From assembly GCA_022843825.1 (NCBI GenBank), contig JALHMX010000015.1:1-64000 (forward strand): a DNA stretch of 64,000 nt, read 5' to 3'. This document shows, one piece after another, positions 18,438-26,723 of this stretch (position 1 is its first letter; the number at the start of each line of letters is the position of its first letter). The translations under genes were made by a program, and so were the position numbers. The notes under the pieces were generated by a model. The model had not been told where the DNA came from. It saw only the letters and a program-made list of their open reading frames with translations, and did not search any database. This stretch comes from Pseudobdellovibrionaceae bacterium. Lineage in GTDB: Bacteria > Bdellovibrionota > Bdellovibrionia > Bdellovibrionales > Bdellovibrionaceae.

Positions 18438-18455
18438 AGATACCTCAGGTATCTA
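18437..18455 (-). promoter_or_regulatory. Palindrome covering the ribosome-binding site of the TonB-like gene
   Basis: On the minus strand TAGATACCT, one central G, AGGTATCTA; the last A is the first base of the ATG. The Shine-Dalgarno GAGG lies at the centre and right arm. It may be an operator for a dimeric repressor or a structure that hides the ribosome-binding site. Confidence 0.5.
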
Positions 18456-18567
18456 GACTATCGGTTTGAATATTGTGGAAATTAAGTCGAGAAGTACATT
18501 TTTTAAAATTCCAGACAATCAGCGCATCTGGACTTCTGTCTAAGCGGTTAATGTTTAAATAAATATG

Positions 18568-18596
18568 TTCAAAGTCGTAATGTCTCGCGGTATAAT
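18568..18596 (+). promoter_or_regulatory. Promoter of the PP2C gene, probably leaderless
   Basis: TTCAAA (18568-18573), 17 nt, consensus TATAAT (18591-18596), 7 nt, ATG at 18604. The promoter lies inside the reading frame that would be used if translation began at 18565, which argues against that start. Confidence 0.6.
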
Positions 18597-18603
18597 AAAA
18601 GAG

Positions 18604-19323
18604 ATGAAATTTCAGTGCTGGTGTATCACCGATAAAGGTTTAAAACGACAAGCGAATCAAGATTCTTTTTTGATTGATGAGCGTCTAGGTATATTTGTCG
18701 TTGCCGACGGAGTTGGCGGGCACATGGGCGGAGAAGTCGCGTCCGCACTGGCGGTTGAAACAATTAGAGAAGTGATCGGACATCCCAAAGCGGCACATTT
18801 TCAGCCCAAACAGGTTTTGGTTCAAGCCTTAGAAGAAGCCAGTCATCGCATTTTTGACCGAGCCGCACAAGAAACAAAATTAAGCGGTATGGGCACCACA
18901 ATTGTTATGGGTTACGTAAGAGACTCAAAAATATATATAGCCCATGTTGGGGATAGTCGCTGCTATCTTCATCGAAAGCCTTATATATGGCAGCTGACAG
19001 AGGACCATTCTTTGATTAATGAACAAGTGCGCTTAGGCTTGCTGACTGAAGATCAGGCGAAAAAAGTAATTGGAAAAAATATAATTACTCGAAGTGTAGG
19101 TTTTGAGCGTGACGTTTTCCCAGATGTTTTAGAACGTGAAATCTCTCAAGGTGATACCTATATTTTTTGCTCAGATGGACTTTCTGGAATGGTACCTGAT
19201 GCTAAAATTTCACAAACTTTATCAGATGCTCCTCTGGAAAAATCCGCCGAAATCCTTATCCAGAAAGCCTTAGAGGGCGGTGGAGAAGATAACGTCACCG
19301 TACTCGTACTCAGTTTCGATTAA
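18604..19323 (+). CDS. PP2C-type protein serine/threonine phosphatase
   Basis: Metal-dependent phosphatase of the bacterial PPM/Stp1 type, which reverses Ser/Thr kinase phosphorylation. The metal motifs are present: TDKGLKRQANQDSF, VVADGVGGHMGG, IAHVGDSRCYL and the C-terminal GGGEDNVTVLVL. With the ATG at 18604 the protein is 239 residues and starts directly before the first motif, as is usual; an ATG at 18565 would add 13 residues but would place the promoter inside the gene. No kinase gene is adjacent. A long REP-like hairpin starts 2 nt after the stop. Confidence 0.9.
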   Translation: MKFQCWCITDKGLKRQANQDSFLIDERLGIFVVADGVGGHMGGEVASALAVETIREVIGHPKAAHFQPKQVLVQALEEASHRIFDRAAQETKLSGMGTTIVMGYVRDSKIYIAHVGDSRCYLHRKPYIWQLTEDHSLINEQVRLGLLTEDQAKKVIGKNIITRSVGFERDVFPDVLEREISQGDTYIFCSDGLSGMVPDAKISQTLSDAPLEKSAEILIQKALEGGGEDNVTVLVLSFD

Positions 19324-19324
19324 T

Positions 19325-19379
19325 AGGTGCCAGGCTACTTTTCGGAACGCTCTGCGTTCCGAAAAGTAGCCTGGCACCT
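19325..19379. repeat. REP-like long hairpin, copy 2
   Basis: Perfect 26-bp arms at 19325-19350 and 19354-19379 with a 3-nt loop (TCT). The arm begins AGGTGCCAGGCTACTTTT. It directly follows the PP2C stop codon and can serve as terminator, but there is no T-run after it. Related sequences are at 9222, 55318 and 57056. Confidence 0.85.
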
Positions 19380-19424
19380 TAATGACTAACAAAAATTGGC
19401 CGCAAATCTCAGTTTGATAAATTG

Positions 19425-19456
19425 TCTCAATCTGAGACAATGAGCTGCAATATATT
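19425..19456 (+). promoter_or_regulatory. Promoter with TCTCA-N3-TGAGA element, site 1
   Basis: TCTCA (19425-19429), ATC, TGAGA (19433-19437), then 13 nt and TATATT (19451-19456). The inverted repeat extends to 9-bp arms here (ATTGTCTCA and TGAGACAAT). There is no normal -35 at 17 nt. The same layout and spacing occur at 35707-35738 and 58400-58431. Confidence 0.55.
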
Positions 19457-19503
19457 CAATAACGTTTTAGCTCTATGGCTCGCGATTTGTACCTCAGTAA
19501 GGT

Positions 19504-20052
19504 ATGAAACGATTTATAACTTTATTAATTATAGTTCTTTGTACCTTAGGGTCATCGCTTTCGTGGGCTCGTGTTAATGTAGCTCAAACCAAAAGACTAC
19601 ATATGCCGGAAGTGGCGGATGCAGAAGTTTTATCTAAAGAATTTATGGATCGAGTTTTGCCTAAAACTATTCATGCCGAAGAAGATGGAAATCGCGTGTT
19701 GTCAAGAATGGCTGACAGCACAGTTTCCTATTGGTGGGACACGTCACCTTTACGTAAAACGCGCTTAGGTCAAACAGCAGATGCTATCGAGCAAAAGGCG
19801 CGACTGCAGGGTGAAGTTCAAGGCGATAATGATGTTACTCATAAATTTGATTTAAAAGTTTTGTTGGCTCAAGCCCTGGCTCGCTTTGAGTATAAGGGAT
19901 GGATTAACGCCGGCATCAATTACGACGCTCGTGCTGCCGAGACTGAAGCCGAGATCATACAGCCCTTAAGCGACGATAAAGATCTTGTTGTATCTCAAAC
20001 AGTTAATTCCTTCGAAACTACGTCGCGCGTCTCATTTCAGTTTGATTGGTAA
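19504..20052 (+). CDS. Exported protein of unknown function
   Basis: The N-terminus MKRFITLLIIVLCTLGSSLSWARV is a Sec signal peptide. The mature protein (about 160 residues) is charged, lacks Cys, and ends in SRVSFQFDW; a terminal aromatic residue after alternating hydrophobic positions is common in outer-membrane barrel proteins, but the rest is too short and too charged for a clear barrel call. It is preceded by the TCTCA-N3-TGAGA promoter element. Family not recognised. Confidence 0.72.
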   Translation: MKRFITLLIIVLCTLGSSLSWARVNVAQTKRLHMPEVADAEVLSKEFMDRVLPKTIHAEEDGNRVLSRMADSTVSYWWDTSPLRKTRLGQTADAIEQKARLQGEVQGDNDVTHKFDLKVLLAQALARFEYKGWINAGINYDARAAETEAEIIQPLSDDKDLVVSQTVNSFETTSRVSFQFDW

Positions 20053-20070
20053 ATTTGTTAGTGCTATCTT
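20042..20070 (+). promoter_or_regulatory. Promoter of the thiolase gene, probably leaderless
   Basis: TTGATT (20042-20047), 17 nt, TATCTT (20065-20070), 7 nt, ATG at 20078. The -35 lies within the last codons of the upstream gene. No Shine-Dalgarno site. Confidence 0.6.
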
Positions 20071-20077
20071 TAGCCTC

Positions 20078-21268
20078 ATGTCTAATAAAGAAAATATATA
20101 TATTGTTGCAGGAAAAAGAACAGCGTTTGGATCTTTTGGCGGAAGTTTAAAAGATGTCAGCGCAACAGATCTGTCCGTGGTTGCGGGAAATGCGACCTTG
20201 GCTCAAGCAGATGTTTCACCAGAAAAGGTAGATCACATTATTATGGGGAATGTTGTGCAAAGCGGGGCTGATGCGGCTTACATTCCACGTCACGTTGGTT
20301 TAAAAATGGGAATTCCGCAAGATCGCGGGGCCTATGTGGTGAACCGACTTTGTGGTTCAGGTTTTCAATCAATTATTGAGGCAGCGATGATGATTCACTC
20401 TGGCGATGGTCATTGCATTTTAGCTGGCGGCGTTGAGCAAATGTCGCAAATTCCTTATGTCGCACGTAAAGTCCGATTCGATGGGCTACGTTTAGGAAAC
20501 TTTGAATTAGAAGATTATATGACTTCCGCCCTGACTGATATCTACGCGGGAATTCCGATGGCTATCACTGCAGAGAATTTAGCTGAGAAATACGAAATTT
20601 CGCGTGAGGCTTGCGATAAGTATTCGATTCAAACTCAAACGCGCTATAAAAGCGCACTCGATAAAGGATATTTCCAATCAGAAATTACAGCTGTGAAAGT
20701 GACCACCAAAAAAGGTGAAATCACTATTGATAAAGATGAGCACCCTAAACCAGAAGCGACATTAGAAAAAATTTCGGCGATGAAAGCTATGTTTAAAAAG
20801 GATGGAACAGTGACTGCGGCCACCGCCTCAGGAATAGTAGATGGTGCTGCGTGCAGCCTTATCGTCAGTGAATCCTTTATGAAAAAAAACAATTTAAAAC
20901 CCTTAGCCAAAATTTTATCTTGGGCCAGCGTCGGTTGCGATCCGAAGATGATGGGCATCGGTCCAGCTCCGGCGGCTCGTATAGCACTGACTAAAGCAGG
21001 ACTAACTTTAGAGCAAATGGATCTCATCGAAGTGAATGAAGCCTTCGCGGCTCAATATTTATCTGTCGAAAAAGAATTAAAACTGAATCCTGAACGCACA
21101 AATGTCAACGGCGGCGCCATTGCCGTCGGCCATCCGCTAGCGGCCTCAGGTACGCGTATCATGAATCATTTATGTTATGAGCTTGGTCGTCGTAAGGCTA
21201 AGTATGCTTTGGGCTCTGCTTGTATCGGCGGTGGTCAGGGTATCGCGATGATTATTGAAGGGGTTTAA
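20078..21268 (+). CDS. Acetyl-CoA acetyltransferase (thiolase)
   Basis: Thiolase family enzyme (396 residues), either biosynthetic acetoacetyl-CoA thiolase or a beta-oxidation thiolase. The acyl-enzyme Cys is in NRLCGSGFQSI, the catalytic His in GGAIAVGHPLAASG, and the second Cys in GSACIGGGQGIAMI. The start at 20078 begins the typical MSNKENIYIVAGKRTAFGSFGG; the frame is open further upstream but this would run through the previous gene. It is monocistronic, so a choice between the two roles is not possible from context. Confidence 0.93.
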   Translation: MSNKENIYIVAGKRTAFGSFGGSLKDVSATDLSVVAGNATLAQADVSPEKVDHIIMGNVVQSGADAAYIPRHVGLKMGIPQDRGAYVVNRLCGSGFQSIIEAAMMIHSGDGHCILAGGVEQMSQIPYVARKVRFDGLRLGNFELEDYMTSALTDIYAGIPMAITAENLAEKYEISREACDKYSIQTQTRYKSALDKGYFQSEITAVKVTTKKGEITIDKDEHPKPEATLEKISAMKAMFKKDGTVTAATASGIVDGAACSLIVSESFMKKNNLKPLAKILSWASVGCDPKMMGIGPAPAARIALTKAGLTLEQMDLIEVNEAFAAQYLSVEKELKLNPERTNVNGGAIAVGHPLAASGTRIMNHLCYELGRRKAKYALGSACIGGGQGIAMIIEGV

Positions 21269-21320
21269 GCGACCTCACCATCTTGGCTTTTTGCATTTTT
21301 AAGTCCAAAACACTCGTCGG

Positions 21321-21349
21321 TTGCCTTCAAATTCCCATGGTGGTAGACC
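21321..21349 (+). promoter_or_regulatory. Possible leaderless promoter of the Sua5 gene
   Basis: TTGCCT (21321-21326), 17 nt, TAGACC (21344-21349), 6 nt, ATG at 21356. The -10 is poor, but the spacing matches the others in the window. Confidence 0.4.
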
Positions 21350-21355
21350 ATAAGC

Positions 21356-22360
21356 ATGTCTATTGATAAAGCTGTAGAAATTTTAAATCAAAATCAGGTG
21401 GTCGCATTTCCCACGGAGACTGTATATGGTTTGGGCGCAAAAATTGATTCGGAAGCGGCTTTAAATAAAATTTTTAGTACTAAAGAGCGTCCCTTTTTTG
21501 ATCCGCTAATTGTTCATGTCGATACTGCTGAAAAAGCACAAACCTGTTTTAAAAAATGGAATGATATTGCAAATTGCCTGGCTAAAACATTTTGGCCAGG
21601 GCCATTAACTTTGGTGATGGAGAAATCGGAAATTATTTCAGATGTGATCACCTCAGGTTTGCCAAGCGTAGGTGTCCGCATACCCAATCATCCTGTGGCT
21701 TTAGAGTTACTACAAAAAGTTGTTGTACCTTTAGCAGCACCCAGCGCTAATAAATTTGGAAAGACCAGCCCCACCAAATCAGATCATGTGAAAAAAGAAT
21801 TCGGAGACCAAGTTTACGTGCTGGAGTCGGAATCAAGCCAGGTAGGAATTGAATCTACGGTGTTGCTGGTTCGTGAAAATAATGAGCTCTCGATTTTGCG
21901 CCCAGGAATGATCGTTAAAAGCCAAATCGATGAAGCCCTAAAAAAACAAAATTTAAGCTTTTCGTGGGTTGCGGCAGTGGACAAAAAAGAATCTCCGGGT
22001 CATATGAAACACCACTACATGCCAGAGATGCCTTTCGTTATTTGTACGGATTCCAACTTAAAAGTGCGTGAACTAGCTGGAATCGTCTTTGCAAAACTTT
22101 CAGAGATGCCCGACGAAGTTGATGGAGTTAAAATAAATAAACCTAAAAAGCCCATCGAGAAAGTTGAGTTTTTAAAATTAGCTGCTACTCCAGCGCAGGC
22201 CGCACGCGAAATTTATTCGCAGTTGCGTACCGCTAGCGAGCGTAAACCTGATTTGCTGTGTTTACCGCTGTTGAAAGACTATTCTTTAGAGCCAGATGCT
22301 GAATTGTGGGAAAGCGTGCTCGATCGTCTGTATAAAGCAGCAACCTTAGTTATTGATTAA
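21356..22360 (+). CDS. sua5: Threonylcarbamoyl-AMP synthase (Sua5 type)
   Basis: Makes threonylcarbamoyl-AMP from threonine, bicarbonate and ATP for the t6A37 tRNA modification. The YrdC domain fills residues 1-190: VVAFPTETVYGLGA, KERPFFDPLIVHV (KRP-like motif), WPGPLTLVM, VGVRIPNHPVA, APSANKFGKTSPT and ILRPG. The C-terminal Sua5 domain (residues 205-334), linked through SPGMKHHYMPEMP (the conserved SPGMxxxHYxP), makes it the long form. The protein is complete. No other t6A gene is close. Confidence 0.93.
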   Translation: MSIDKAVEILNQNQVVAFPTETVYGLGAKIDSEAALNKIFSTKERPFFDPLIVHVDTAEKAQTCFKKWNDIANCLAKTFWPGPLTLVMEKSEIISDVITSGLPSVGVRIPNHPVALELLQKVVVPLAAPSANKFGKTSPTKSDHVKKEFGDQVYVLESESSQVGIESTVLLVRENNELSILRPGMIVKSQIDEALKKQNLSFSWVAAVDKKESPGHMKHHYMPEMPFVICTDSNLKVRELAGIVFAKLSEMPDEVDGVKINKPKKPIEKVEFLKLAATPAQAAREIYSQLRTASERKPDLLCLPLLKDYSLEPDAELWESVLDRLYKAATLVID

Positions 22361-22381
22361 TGCTTGAAGGGTGCTTATTAT
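22353..22381 (+). promoter_or_regulatory. Promoter of the acyltransferase gene
   Basis: TTGATT (22353-22358), 17 nt, TATTAT (22376-22381), 11 nt, ATG at 22393. The -35 overlaps the end of the Sua5 gene. The leader is at most a few bases and no Shine-Dalgarno site is present. Confidence 0.5.
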
Positions 22382-22392
22382 ACAAATGACTT

Positions 22393-23178
22393 ATGAAAAA
22401 AATTCTTGCGGCGATTAAATTAGTTACATTTGGATTAGTGGTGTTAGGCTACGCTTGGTGCGCCTGTTTTATTTTTTTAACTACCTTTGATCCGATTAAA
22501 AAGCGAGCCCGCTTGTTGGCGAATACCACTCGCACAACGCGATTAATTTTATTTATTTTTCGAGTAGATCTTGTTTGTAAAAATCCACTGCCTGCTTCTG
22601 AAGTCAGTTTGCTTGTGGGAAATCATGTGGGATTTATTGATATCGTTTGTTTAAACGCACTTCAGCCGGCCGTGTTTATAACTTCTTTAGAAATTAAGAA
22701 CACGCCGTTTTTGGGGCAACTCAGCCAGCTTGGTGCTTGCGCTTATGTGAATCGTTTAAATCGATCTTATATTATGGATGAACTTCAAGATATTGTAAAA
22801 ACTTTGAAAAATGGTTTTCGTGTCGTTCTCTACGCTGAGGCTAAAACATCTAATGCCGAACAAGTTTTGCCGTTTAAGAAAACTTTAATGATGGCTGCGG
22901 GGTATGCGGGAGTTCCTATTAGACCGTTTACCTTTAACTATCTTAAAGTTAATGGTCGTCCGATTGAATATAAAGATCGAGATGATGTTTGCTGGTACGG
23001 CGACCAAGGTTTCTTTCCAGCGATTTGGCGATCCTTACAGTTAAACAGCATCCAGTGCGAAGTGATTTATCACGATTTAGTCTACATTAAACCAGAAGAC
23101 GATCGTACTGAAGTTTCCGAAAACCTACACGCTATAGTGTCTTCAGGTCATAAACCATTTGTTCCTGATTCTCCTTAA
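22393..23178 (+). CDS. plsC: 1-acylglycerol-3-phosphate O-acyltransferase (PlsC family)
   Basis: Membrane-bound acyltransferase of phospholipid synthesis. A hydrophobic N-terminal helix (LVTFGLVVLGYAWCACFIFL) is followed by the NHVGFID box (H-x4-D), and an acceptor-binding segment LYAEAKTSNAEQVLPFK (the usual FPEGTRS is altered to AEAKTSN). The last change is notable and may mark a different acceptor, such as a lyso-ornithine lipid. 261 residues is typical. The 3' end overlaps the convergent hemH by 47 bp. Confidence 0.85.
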   Translation: MKKILAAIKLVTFGLVVLGYAWCACFIFLTTFDPIKKRARLLANTTRTTRLILFIFRVDLVCKNPLPASEVSLLVGNHVGFIDIVCLNALQPAVFITSLEIKNTPFLGQLSQLGACAYVNRLNRSYIMDELQDIVKTLKNGFRVVLYAEAKTSNAEQVLPFKKTLMMAAGYAGVPIRPFTFNYLKVNGRPIEYKDRDDVCWYGDQGFFPAIWRSLQLNSIQCEVIYHDLVYIKPEDDRTEVSENLHAIVSSGHKPFVPDSP

Positions 23179-24157
23179 TATACTCCGCAAATCCACTTAC
23201 CCACTGTGGGTCAGCATTTAGGCACGGAATATATTGAAAACTTTCGCCGCCGCTTTCTAAAAAAAGGTGGCGGCTTTCTAAATTAATCTCTTCTAAAGTT
23301 TCCAAGCAATCAGCAACAAAGGCGGGGCTCACCACAGCGATATTTATTTTATTTTGTTGAGGTAGTAATCTTAAAACATCATCGGTGTAGGGCTGAAGCC
23401 AACGCTTTACGCCTAATCGACTTTGAAACGAAATAGTGTAGTCTTCGTCTTTTAGGTTCAGTTTTTTCGCCAGCTCTTTGGTGGTTTGAATACAATGAGA
23501 GCGATAGCAAGTTTTCGTACACTCTTGAGAGCTTAGGCAGCACGAATTATTTAGGAGGCAACTTGCATTTTTGGTGATCTGTTTTTCGGGAAGCCCATGA
23601 TAAGAAAAAAGCCAATGGTCCGCTTGAATGTCTTTACAATACTTTGCAATATTATCGATGTAGAAATTTTCTTTGTAAAATGACTTAATCATCGTTTGCG
23701 GAACCGTCAGATCAATTTTATTGCATATTTTTTTTACGCCTTTTAAAACGGATCCAGTGGTGGCCTCTGCATACTGAGGGAACATAGGACATATAATGAG
23801 GCGATCGATGCTCTCATTTTTAAATTCTATCAGTGAAGTTTCAATGGAAGGCTCGGAAAAGGCCATTCCAATTTTTACAGAGTAATGAGCGCCCAGCTCC
23901 TGGGCTAAAGCATTTACAAATTTTTCCGTGTTCACTTGCAGAGGAGATCCCTGCGGTGTCCATATTTTTGCATACTTAGCCGCTGATTTAACTGCGCGAA
24001 AAGGAACTATGATTAAATTGACCAAAACCCACCGCAAAACAAAAGGTAGTGAAATAACATCTTCATCCATTAAGAATTTTTTTAAATAAACTCCCACATC
24101 TTTAGTGGAAGGACTTTTCGGAGTTCCTATATTTACGATCAGCACGCCTATTTTCAT
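23132..24157 (-). CDS. hemH: Ferrochelatase
   Basis: Last gene of the heme operon; inserts Fe2+ into protoporphyrin IX. The catalytic His is in SYHGLPE and the conserved acid in SPAFVADCLETLEEI. Between them lies a cysteine-rich insert, ASCLLNNSCCLSSQECTKTCYRSHC, with six Cys in about 25 residues. Some microbial ferrochelatases carry a [2Fe-2S] cluster, and this insert is a likely cluster site. 341 residues. Its start overlaps the hemG stop by 4 nt, and its tail overlaps the convergent plsC. Confidence 0.93.
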   Translation of the reverse strand: MKIGVLIVNIGTPKSPSTKDVGVYLKKFLMDEDVISLPFVLRWVLVNLIIVPFRAVKSAAKYAKIWTPQGSPLQVNTEKFVNALAQELGAHYSVKIGMAFSEPSIETSLIEFKNESIDRLIICPMFPQYAEATTGSVLKGVKKICNKIDLTVPQTMIKSFYKENFYIDNIAKYCKDIQADHWLFSYHGLPEKQITKNASCLLNNSCCLSSQECTKTCYRSHCIQTTKELAKKLNLKDEDYTISFQSRLGVKRWLQPYTDDVLRLLPQQNKINIAVVSPAFVADCLETLEEINLESRHLFLESGGESFQYIPCLNADPQWVSGFAEYIKENQEQMVYDLKTL

Positions 24158-25368
24158 TTTAATTCCCTAATGAGTTTTTCGCTTAGCTCGTATGAGCCCT
24201 CAATAATTTTACTCAGACCAATACCATTCGTGTAGTTTCCGTGAAGATAAATATTTTTAGGTAAGCTTAGCTGTTTTTGAAAATTAAGTAGTGCCTCATT
24301 ATATACGGGTAGGCCCTGTGGCCAGTAGTTTTTGTATATTTTTATTGAATCTTCAGTTGAAAATAATTTTTTACGCATATTTATTATTTCTTGTTCAAGG
24401 TCAACATCATTAAGCTGCGACAGTTGCACTGCTTCTTGGTCACTAAAGATATACGTTTCACTGATTTCATTTTCAGAGGCTCGATTTTCAAAAATATCCG
24501 AGTTAAACAGAACACCTAAACATTTTAGATTTTGATCTCTTGGAATCAGACAGCCAAATCCAGGGGGCCGAGTTGATCTGGCTGGCACCTGACAAGTTAC
24601 TGAAAGCACAGGGTTCATATGAATTTTCTCTAAATCTTGACTAAGCTGTGAATCTTTGCTTTTTAAGACTTTAGCTGCATCGGCCGCAGAGGTGCATAGA
24701 ATAACTGCGTCTGCATTTTGATTAAAGTCATAGTTTATTTCGGTAAATAGCTTAGCTTGGTTTTGAATACACTTATTTTTTAGCGCTTGGATTATATCTT
24801 CCATACCATTTAGACCGCTGACTATACCTTGATACTTCCTGCTTTTTTTTTTAAATAGTGGTGTCAGAATAAGTTTGGCATCCAATTTATCTGCAGGTAA
24901 CGCATAAATCCCTTGTAAGGCAGGGGATAAAAAATACTGAGCAAATGAAAATCCAAAATATTTTTTGGCCCAATCCGATACTGTGCCTTCGAGTTGAAGA
25001 AATTTTTTATTCGTAACTAGATGAAACATAATCCTTGGAATTAAAATTACTGTTTCTAAAAAATTAAGTGGCCACCTTCGTAGATGGTCTCTAAAGAAAA
25101 AACGGTTTTTAGCAGTCGACAATGGCCGCACGTGCTGCACCAGAAGTTCATTCAGTAAACTTAAAGTTTGCTGATTGCATAAAATAGAGTTCGCAGCAGA
25201 CTCAACTAAAAATTCATCATGCTTTTGTGATTTGATCATTCCCCCGACGTGGGGCTCTTTTTCAAAAATTGTAATATCGAATTTGTTTGTTTTACTCAGT
25301 AAATAACCTACAGACAGTCCTGAAATACCAGCTCCTATGATGTGTACTGTAGGCTTATTTGATCTCAT
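24154..25368 (-). CDS. hemG: Protoporphyrinogen oxidase, oxygen-dependent FAD type
   Basis: Flavoprotein that oxidises protoporphyrinogen IX to protoporphyrin IX (the HemY/PPO type, also named hemG). The N-terminal FAD-binding motif VHIIGAGISGLSVGYLLSK and EKEPHVGGMIKS are clear; the C-terminal FAD contact is NYTNGIGLSKIIEGSYELSEKL. At 404 residues it is somewhat shorter than B. subtilis HemY (470). It overlaps hemN and hemH by 4 nt each, so it is translationally coupled. Confidence 0.9.
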   Translation of the reverse strand: MRSNKPTVHIIGAGISGLSVGYLLSKTNKFDITIFEKEPHVGGMIKSQKHDEFLVESAANSILCNQQTLSLLNELLVQHVRPLSTAKNRFFFRDHLRRWPLNFLETVILIPRIMFHLVTNKKFLQLEGTVSDWAKKYFGFSFAQYFLSPALQGIYALPADKLDAKLILTPLFKKKSRKYQGIVSGLNGMEDIIQALKNKCIQNQAKLFTEINYDFNQNADAVILCTSAADAAKVLKSKDSQLSQDLEKIHMNPVLSVTCQVPARSTRPPGFGCLIPRDQNLKCLGVLFNSDIFENRASENEISETYIFSDQEAVQLSQLNDVDLEQEIINMRKKLFSTEDSIKIYKNYWPQGLPVYNEALLNFQKQLSLPKNIYLHGNYTNGIGLSKIIEGSYELSEKLIRELK

Positions 25369-26723
25369 ATCGATTTAGAAAATAATTTATCTGCTGGTTG
25401 CTTGCGTTTAAGGTGTTCATCAAAAAATACACAAGCATTTCGTAAAAACGGTTTGCCCTTTTCTGTAACTTTTAATTTATTAGATTCGACAGCGACTAAT
25501 TGATCTTTGACCATTTCTGATAAATAGTTTTCTGCTGATTTCTTTTGATCTTCATCAGTAAATCCTACTTCATACTGAGTCATCAAATTCAAAATTTGTT
25601 GACGGCGAATTCGATCCTCTTCACTCAGCACGTGTCCACGATGCGTAGGCAGTATGTTTTTATTTAATGCGGCCTCATACATAGCGCTGACTTTTTCATT
25701 TTGATGGAAACTGTATGGTGATTCAGAAATCGCACTTACTCCGAGGCCTAAAAGAACATCCGTGCGATGGTCAGTATAGCCCATGAAATTACGATGTAAG
25801 GTTTTATTTTTTAGCGACAAAGATAAATTCTCATCAGGCAATGCAAAATGGTCCATACCGATTTCCACATAACCAGCCGCTGTTAACTGCGCACGAGCCA
25901 GTTCGTAAAGCTTCCTTTTTTCTTCGGCGACGGGCAGATCTTCGTCTTTAAAAAGTCGTTGTGCTGGTTTTATCCATGGAACTAGGGCAAAGCTATATAA
26001 GGCGATGCGGTCGGGACGAAGTTCAATGGTTTTTTGAATTGTCTCAGTAAAACTTTCAGTGGTTTGCTTAGCTAAACCATAAATTAGATCGTAGTTCACT
26101 GAGGCATAACCCATTTCGCGCGCGGCCAATGTTAAATCGCGGGTTATATCGTAAGGCTGAATGCGATTAATTAATCGTTGGACCTCGGGACTGAAATCTT
26201 GAACTCCCATAGATACGCGATTGAATCCTAGTTTTTTTAATACTTTGAGTTGTTCAACGGAAGTTCTTCGAGGATCCACTTCGATCGAGGCTTCAAAATT
26301 TTCATCTTTCACTACTTCATCTAAAATAGGGGCTAAAAGTTTTTCTAAAGAGGCAGGGCTTAAAAAAGTAGGAGTTCCCCCACCAAGATGCAGTTGCTTT
26401 AATGGTTTTTCTTTAAATTGCGGAACAGCTTTTTTGTACAGTTCCCATTCCTTTAAAATAAGTTCAACATACATATTCTCAAGGTCATGATTCTTAGTGA
26501 TAATGGTATTGCAGCCGCAGAATGTGCAAAGTGTTTCACAGTAGGGGATATGCATATACATGGACCATGAAGACTCAGAAGTCGACAAGGCGTCTTTTAA
26601 ATGACTGATCCACTGCTCACCTGAAGGAGTAATACTCCAGTAAGGCACCGTCGGATATGAAGTGTACCGTGGAACGGGAAGATCATATTTTTGTAATAAT
26701 GCTGTATCTATGTGAATATTCAT
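25365..26723 (-). CDS. hemN: Oxygen-independent coproporphyrinogen III oxidase
   Basis: Radical SAM enzyme converting coproporphyrinogen III to protoporphyrinogen IX. The cluster motif is C62-x3-C66-x2-C69 with C71 (YCETLCTFCGC), the CxxxCxxCxC form that distinguishes true HemN from HemW. LHLGGGTPTFL and the C-terminal HemN domain follow. 452 residues is full length. The start overlaps the hemE stop by one base (TAATG). Its pairing with an O2-dependent HemG implies that the organism makes heme under low oxygen and oxic conditions. Confidence 0.95.
   Translation of the reverse strand: MNIHIDTALLQKYDLPVPRYTSYPTVPYWSITPSGEQWISHLKDALSTSESSWSMYMHIPYCETLCTFCGCNTIITKNHDLENMYVELILKEWELYKKAVPQFKEKPLKQLHLGGGTPTFLSPASLEKLLAPILDEVVKDENFEASIEVDPRRTSVEQLKVLKKLGFNRVSMGVQDFSPEVQRLINRIQPYDITRDLTLAAREMGYASVNYDLIYGLAKQTTESFTETIQKTIELRPDRIALYSFALVPWIKPAQRLFKDEDLPVAEEKRKLYELARAQLTAAGYVEIGMDHFALPDENLSLSLKNKTLHRNFMGYTDHRTDVLLGLGVSAISESPYSFHQNEKVSAMYEAALNKNILPTHRGHVLSEEDRIRRQQILNLMTQYEVGFTDEDQKKSAENYLSEMVKDQLVAVESNKLKVTEKGKPFLRNACVFFDEHLKRKQPADKLFSKSI

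Noticed and set aside
19985-20077. Upstream extension of the thiolase
   Set aside because: It overlaps the coding end of the exported-protein gene and would contain the promoter; thiolases start with the IVAGKRTAFGSFGG segment close to the N-terminus.
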